From positions 1 to 7,094 of the forward strand of contig NZ_CALKTQ010000127.1 of the NCBI RefSeq assembly GCF_937997465.1: a stretch of 7,094 bases of DNA, written 5' to 3'. A program made the position numbers and the translations under genes. Shown here piece after piece: positions 4,888 to 7,094 of this stretch. This stretch comes from an uncultured Campylobacter sp. (GTDB lineage Bacteria > Campylobacterota > Campylobacteria > Campylobacterales > Campylobacteraceae). The stretch's first letter is position 1, and each line of letters starts with the position of its first letter. The notes beneath the pieces are model-generated. The model was not told the origin of the DNA. It saw only the letters and a program-made list of their open reading frames with translations, and made no database searches.

Positions 4888-6793
4888 TGAAAAAGACAGA
4901 ATAAATCTAAAAAAAATCGGCGTAACCACTCTGCTCGACCTAGCGCTTAAGCTTCCTAAAAGCTTCGAGGATACGAGCCTGGCCGCCGCGCCAAAAGACG
5001 GACACGTGAGCGTCGCCGTAGAGATAAAAAGCGCGTATCGCCAGGGCGGGATGCTGCACGCCGTATGCTGGTGCGAGGCGTGGAAGCAAAACGTCAAGAT
5101 CGTGATTTTTAATGCCAAGCCTTGGCATCACGGCGCTTTTAAAGTCGGCAAAAGCGTAATTGTAAGCGGCAAATGCGCCTACGCCTACGGCTCGTGGCAG
5201 CTAACAAATCCAAAAATCGTCACGAAAATAAACGAAATCATACCCAAATACAAACTCTCTCTCAGAGACGATTCGTTTAAAAATTTGATCCAAAAGTACG
5301 TAAATTCGCCAAATTTGATCGAGGCGGGACTCACGCCTAGGGAGGCTGAGTTTTTGCTAGATCTGCACAGAGGAGACGAAAAAAGCGTCGCGATACTAGA
5401 TGCTCTCGTGCGAGAAAAAGCGGGCGAAGGGGAGTTAAAATTCGTAGAAATTTACAACTACCTAAAAAAACTAAATGCTAAAAAAACTCGCTTTAAGGCG
5501 CCTAAAGTCAAGCTTTTTGATATTTCTTCGTGGCTTAAAAATTTGCCATTTGCGCCGACTTCCGACCAGCTAAACGCTATCTCTGATCTGCGCGCGGACT
5601 TTAGCGGCGAGGAGGCGGTGCGACGCGTCGTGATGGGCGACGTGGGCAGTGGCAAGACGCTTGTTATGCTAGCCGCCGCGCTTAGCGTCTATCCCGGCCC
5701 TGCGCTCATCATGGCGCCCACGTCGATACTGGCCGAGCAAATTTACGCAGAGGCGGCGCGTTTGTTGCCTGATTTTATGCGGGTTTTGCTTGTTAAAAGC
5801 GGCGATAAACCCGAATTTGACGGCGTAAATCTCATCATCGGCACTCATGTTTTGCTATATCAAAGCTTACCCGCCGCGCCTTTAGTGATGATAGACGAGC
5901 AGCACCGTTTCGGCTCAAATCAGCGCGAGAAAATCAACGCTTTAGCCAGCGGAGGACTTGGGCGAGACCCGCAGCTTGACGAAGCGGAGGGCGAATTTGA
6001 CGGTAAATTTAAGGAGGACGAGCAGTCAAATTTGACTGAAATCGTGCCCCAAAACCGGCAAACAAAAGCTGCGGGCGAGACCAGAGCTCACGTCGTGCAG
6101 TTTTCCGCAACTCCGATCCCGCGAACGCTAAGCATGATACAAAGCAGCTTTGCGGAGTTTAGTTTTCTAAAGCAGATGCCTTTTGAAAAGCATATCCATA
6201 CGCAAATTTTACAAAGTGCGGACTTTGGTGAGTTGCTGACGCATATCAAAGCGCAAATCACCAAAGGCAAGCAAGTCGCCGTGATATATCCGCTGGTCGA
6301 AAGTAGCGAAAACTCGAACTATCAGGGGCTAGAGGAGGCGCAGGGGTTTTGGCGGGCAAATTTCGCAAACGTCTACGTCACGCACGGCAAAGACAAAGAA
6401 AAAGAGCAGGTGCTGCGAGAATTTCGCGAGCGCGGAGACGTGCTACTCTCGACGACGGTTGTTGAGGTCGGCATCTCGCTGCCGCGGCTTAGCACGATCG
6501 TAATCGTTGGCGCAGAAAGGCTAGGACTAGCGAGTCTGCATCAGCTGCGCGGGCGCGTAGGGCGAAACGGCGGGAGCGGATTTTGCTTTTTGTTTACAAA
6601 GCTCAAAAATCCGCCGACGCGACTGAGGGAGTTTTGCGAGACGCTGGATGGCTTTAAGATCGCCGAGATAGATCTCAAAAATCGCCAAAGCGGCGATATC
6701 CTAAACGGCGCGTTTCAGCACGGTGCGACGTTTGAATACTACGACTATGAAGAGGAAATCACGCAGGCGGCAAAGGATAGACTAGGGATTTAG
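4877..6793 (+). CDS. recG: ATP-dependent DNA helicase RecG
   Basis: RecG remodels stalled replication forks and branch-migrates recombination intermediates. I choose ATG 4877 (638 residues), which overlaps the previous gene by 11 bases; a TTG at 4862 in the same frame adds five unlikely residues. No clear ribosome binding site is present, suggesting coupling. Residues 1-120 form the wedge (OB-fold) region. The motor shows Walker A GDVGSGKT (254-261), APTSILAEQ (motif Ia), DEQHRFG (340-346), SATPIPRTL (410-418), TTVVEVGISLP and HQLRGRVGR (555-563), followed by the RecG-type C-terminal segment ending IAEIDLKNRQSGDILNGAFQHG-like. The protein is shorter than E. coli RecG (about 693) because the N-terminal region is small. 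Unusual is a stretch of 63 residues between DEQHRFG and SATPIP, about 40 more than in E. coli, described separately. All catalytic motifs are intact. Confidence 0.96.
   Translation: MKFDEKDRINLKKIGVTTLLDLALKLPKSFEDTSLAAAPKDGHVSVAVEIKSAYRQGGMLHAVCWCEAWKQNVKIVIFNAKPWHHGAFKVGKSVIVSGKCAYAYGSWQLTNPKIVTKINEIIPKYKLSLRDDSFKNLIQKYVNSPNLIEAGLTPREAEFLLDLHRGDEKSVAILDALVREKAGEGELKFVEIYNYLKKLNAKKTRFKAPKVKLFDISSWLKNLPFAPTSDQLNAISDLRADFSGEEAVRRVVMGDVGSGKTLVMLAAALSVYPGPALIMAPTSILAEQIYAEAARLLPDFMRVLLVKSGDKPEFDGVNLIIGTHVLLYQSLPAAPLVMIDEQHRFGSNQREKINALASGGLGRDPQLDEAEGEFDGKFKEDEQSNLTEIVPQNRQTKAAGETRAHVVQFSATPIPRTLSMIQSSFAEFSFLKQMPFEKHIHTQILQSADFGELLTHIKAQITKGKQVAVIYPLVESSENSNYQGLEEAQGFWRANFANVYVTHGKDKEKEQVLREFRERGDVLLSTTVVEVGISLPRLSTIVIVGAERLGLASLHQLRGRVGRNGGSGFCFLFTKLKNPPTRLREFCETLDGFKIAEIDLKNRQSGDILNGAFQHGATFEYYDYEEEITQAAKDRLGI
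5948..6085 (+). other. Extra acidic segment inside the RecG motor domain
   Basis: Residues about 358-403 of RecG lie between motif II (DEQHRFG) and motif III (SATP). The segment is rich in Gly, Glu, Asp, Gln and Lys, with no hydrophobic core, so it is probably a flexible surface loop. It is in frame and free of stops. Its DNA contains a perfect 16-bp palindrome, CAGTCAAATTTGACTG (6023-6038), built around the AAATTT word that is common across the window. Its origin is unknown; small in-frame insertion or repeat slippage are possible. Confidence 0.65.
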
Positions 6794-6826
6794 CTAAATT
6801 TGCCTTTGGGATGGCAAATTTAGCTA
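6791..6826 (+). terminator. Perfect 14-bp inverted repeat at the end of recG
   Basis: TAGCTAAATTTGCC (6791-6804) and GGCAAATTTAGCTA (6813-6826) pair without mismatch around an 8-base loop. The first three bases are the recG stop codon. The hairpin is long and stable enough to stop or protect the operon transcript, but no T-run follows (CTTGCCTGAG), so it is not a standard intrinsic terminator. It may be bidirectional or mainly stabilise the mRNA 3' end. Confidence 0.6.
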
Positions 6827-7094
6827 CTTGCCTGAGTATTTCTCTGTTTATTTTTAAATTTGAAATAAAATCGGTAAAAAGACTGTGCTATAAAGATTTT
6901 GTAATTTTCAAAAAATTGATTAAAATGAAATTTGAAGATTATTTTTGGAGCATTTTTGGCCTGATTAAAACCCTGCAAGTGTGTAGTATTTTGATTACTA
7001 TATAGCTTTGTCTGCATATTATTTGGTGGAATCGGTACAAAACTAAATGCTTGCGGTTATGGCTTTTTGTAAAAACTAGAGATGTATTAATATG
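6827..7094. other. AT-rich non-coding tail
   Basis: Base composition changes sharply after the recG hairpin; for example, 6901-6960 has only 13 G or C in 60 bases. Short open frames on both strands (about 64 residues each) lack ribosome binding sites and mirror each other. A TATATA-like stretch near 6998-7003 could be part of a promoter for a gene beyond the right edge, but no start codon with a ribosome binding site is visible. I see no gene, RNA or repeat that I can support. Confidence 0.5.

Noticed and set aside
6811..7017. Overlapping open frames of about 64 codons on both strands, including a short MKFEDYFWSIFG peptide frame at 6925
   Set aside because: They lie in AT-rich sequence, lack ribosome binding sites, start within the recG hairpin and mirror each other.
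1..7094. CRISPR array, insertion sequence, phage or defence system, tRNA or rRNA
   Set aside because: No regularly spaced repeats, transposase or terminal repeats, integrase, known defence domains or cloverleaf-type sequence were seen.

Overview
The window looks like chromosomal DNA from a relatively high-GC Campylobacter, of the oral rectus/showae/curvus type. Three things suggest this: about half the bases are G or C, AAATTT/AAATTTGA words are very dense both inside and between genes, and the gene content fits. It includes a futalosine-pathway menaquinone enzyme, and the order mqnC - M16 peptidase-like - recG is one I recall from C. jejuni (around Cj0462-Cj0464, from memory and unchecked). 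The species call is an inference.

Layout. Positions 1-1238 (+) hold the end of an SPFH/band-7 (stomatin/QmcA-like) membrane protein, cut by the left edge, overlapped by a short NfeD-like membrane protein. A strong intrinsic terminator follows at 1252-1286. Positions 1313-1809 (+) hold the remains of an endonuclease V gene, with three frame changes and one in-frame stop. A small His/Cys-rich lipoprotein gene lies on the minus strand at 1907-2278, probably a periplasm-facing metal binder, with a perfect 11-bp inverted repeat just upstream of its start. About 300 bases of mostly non-coding sequence separate it from a compact plus-strand operon.

The operon (2615-6793) is mqnC (TTG start), an M16B peptidase-like protein without its zinc motif, and recG. 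The genes overlap by 1 and 11 bases, so they are probably translationally coupled. A perfect 14-bp inverted repeat that includes the recG stop codon closes the operon. The last ~270 bases are clearly more AT-rich and show no convincing gene.

Most of the window is ordinary housekeeping sequence and I see no new multi-gene system. The points most worth a second look are the extra ~40-45-residue acidic segment inside the RecG helicase motor, the M16 protein that lost HxxEH but kept its C-terminal Arg/Tyr region, the decaying endonuclease V, the metal-binding-like lipoprotein with its palindromic upstream site, and the strong excess of AAATTT.
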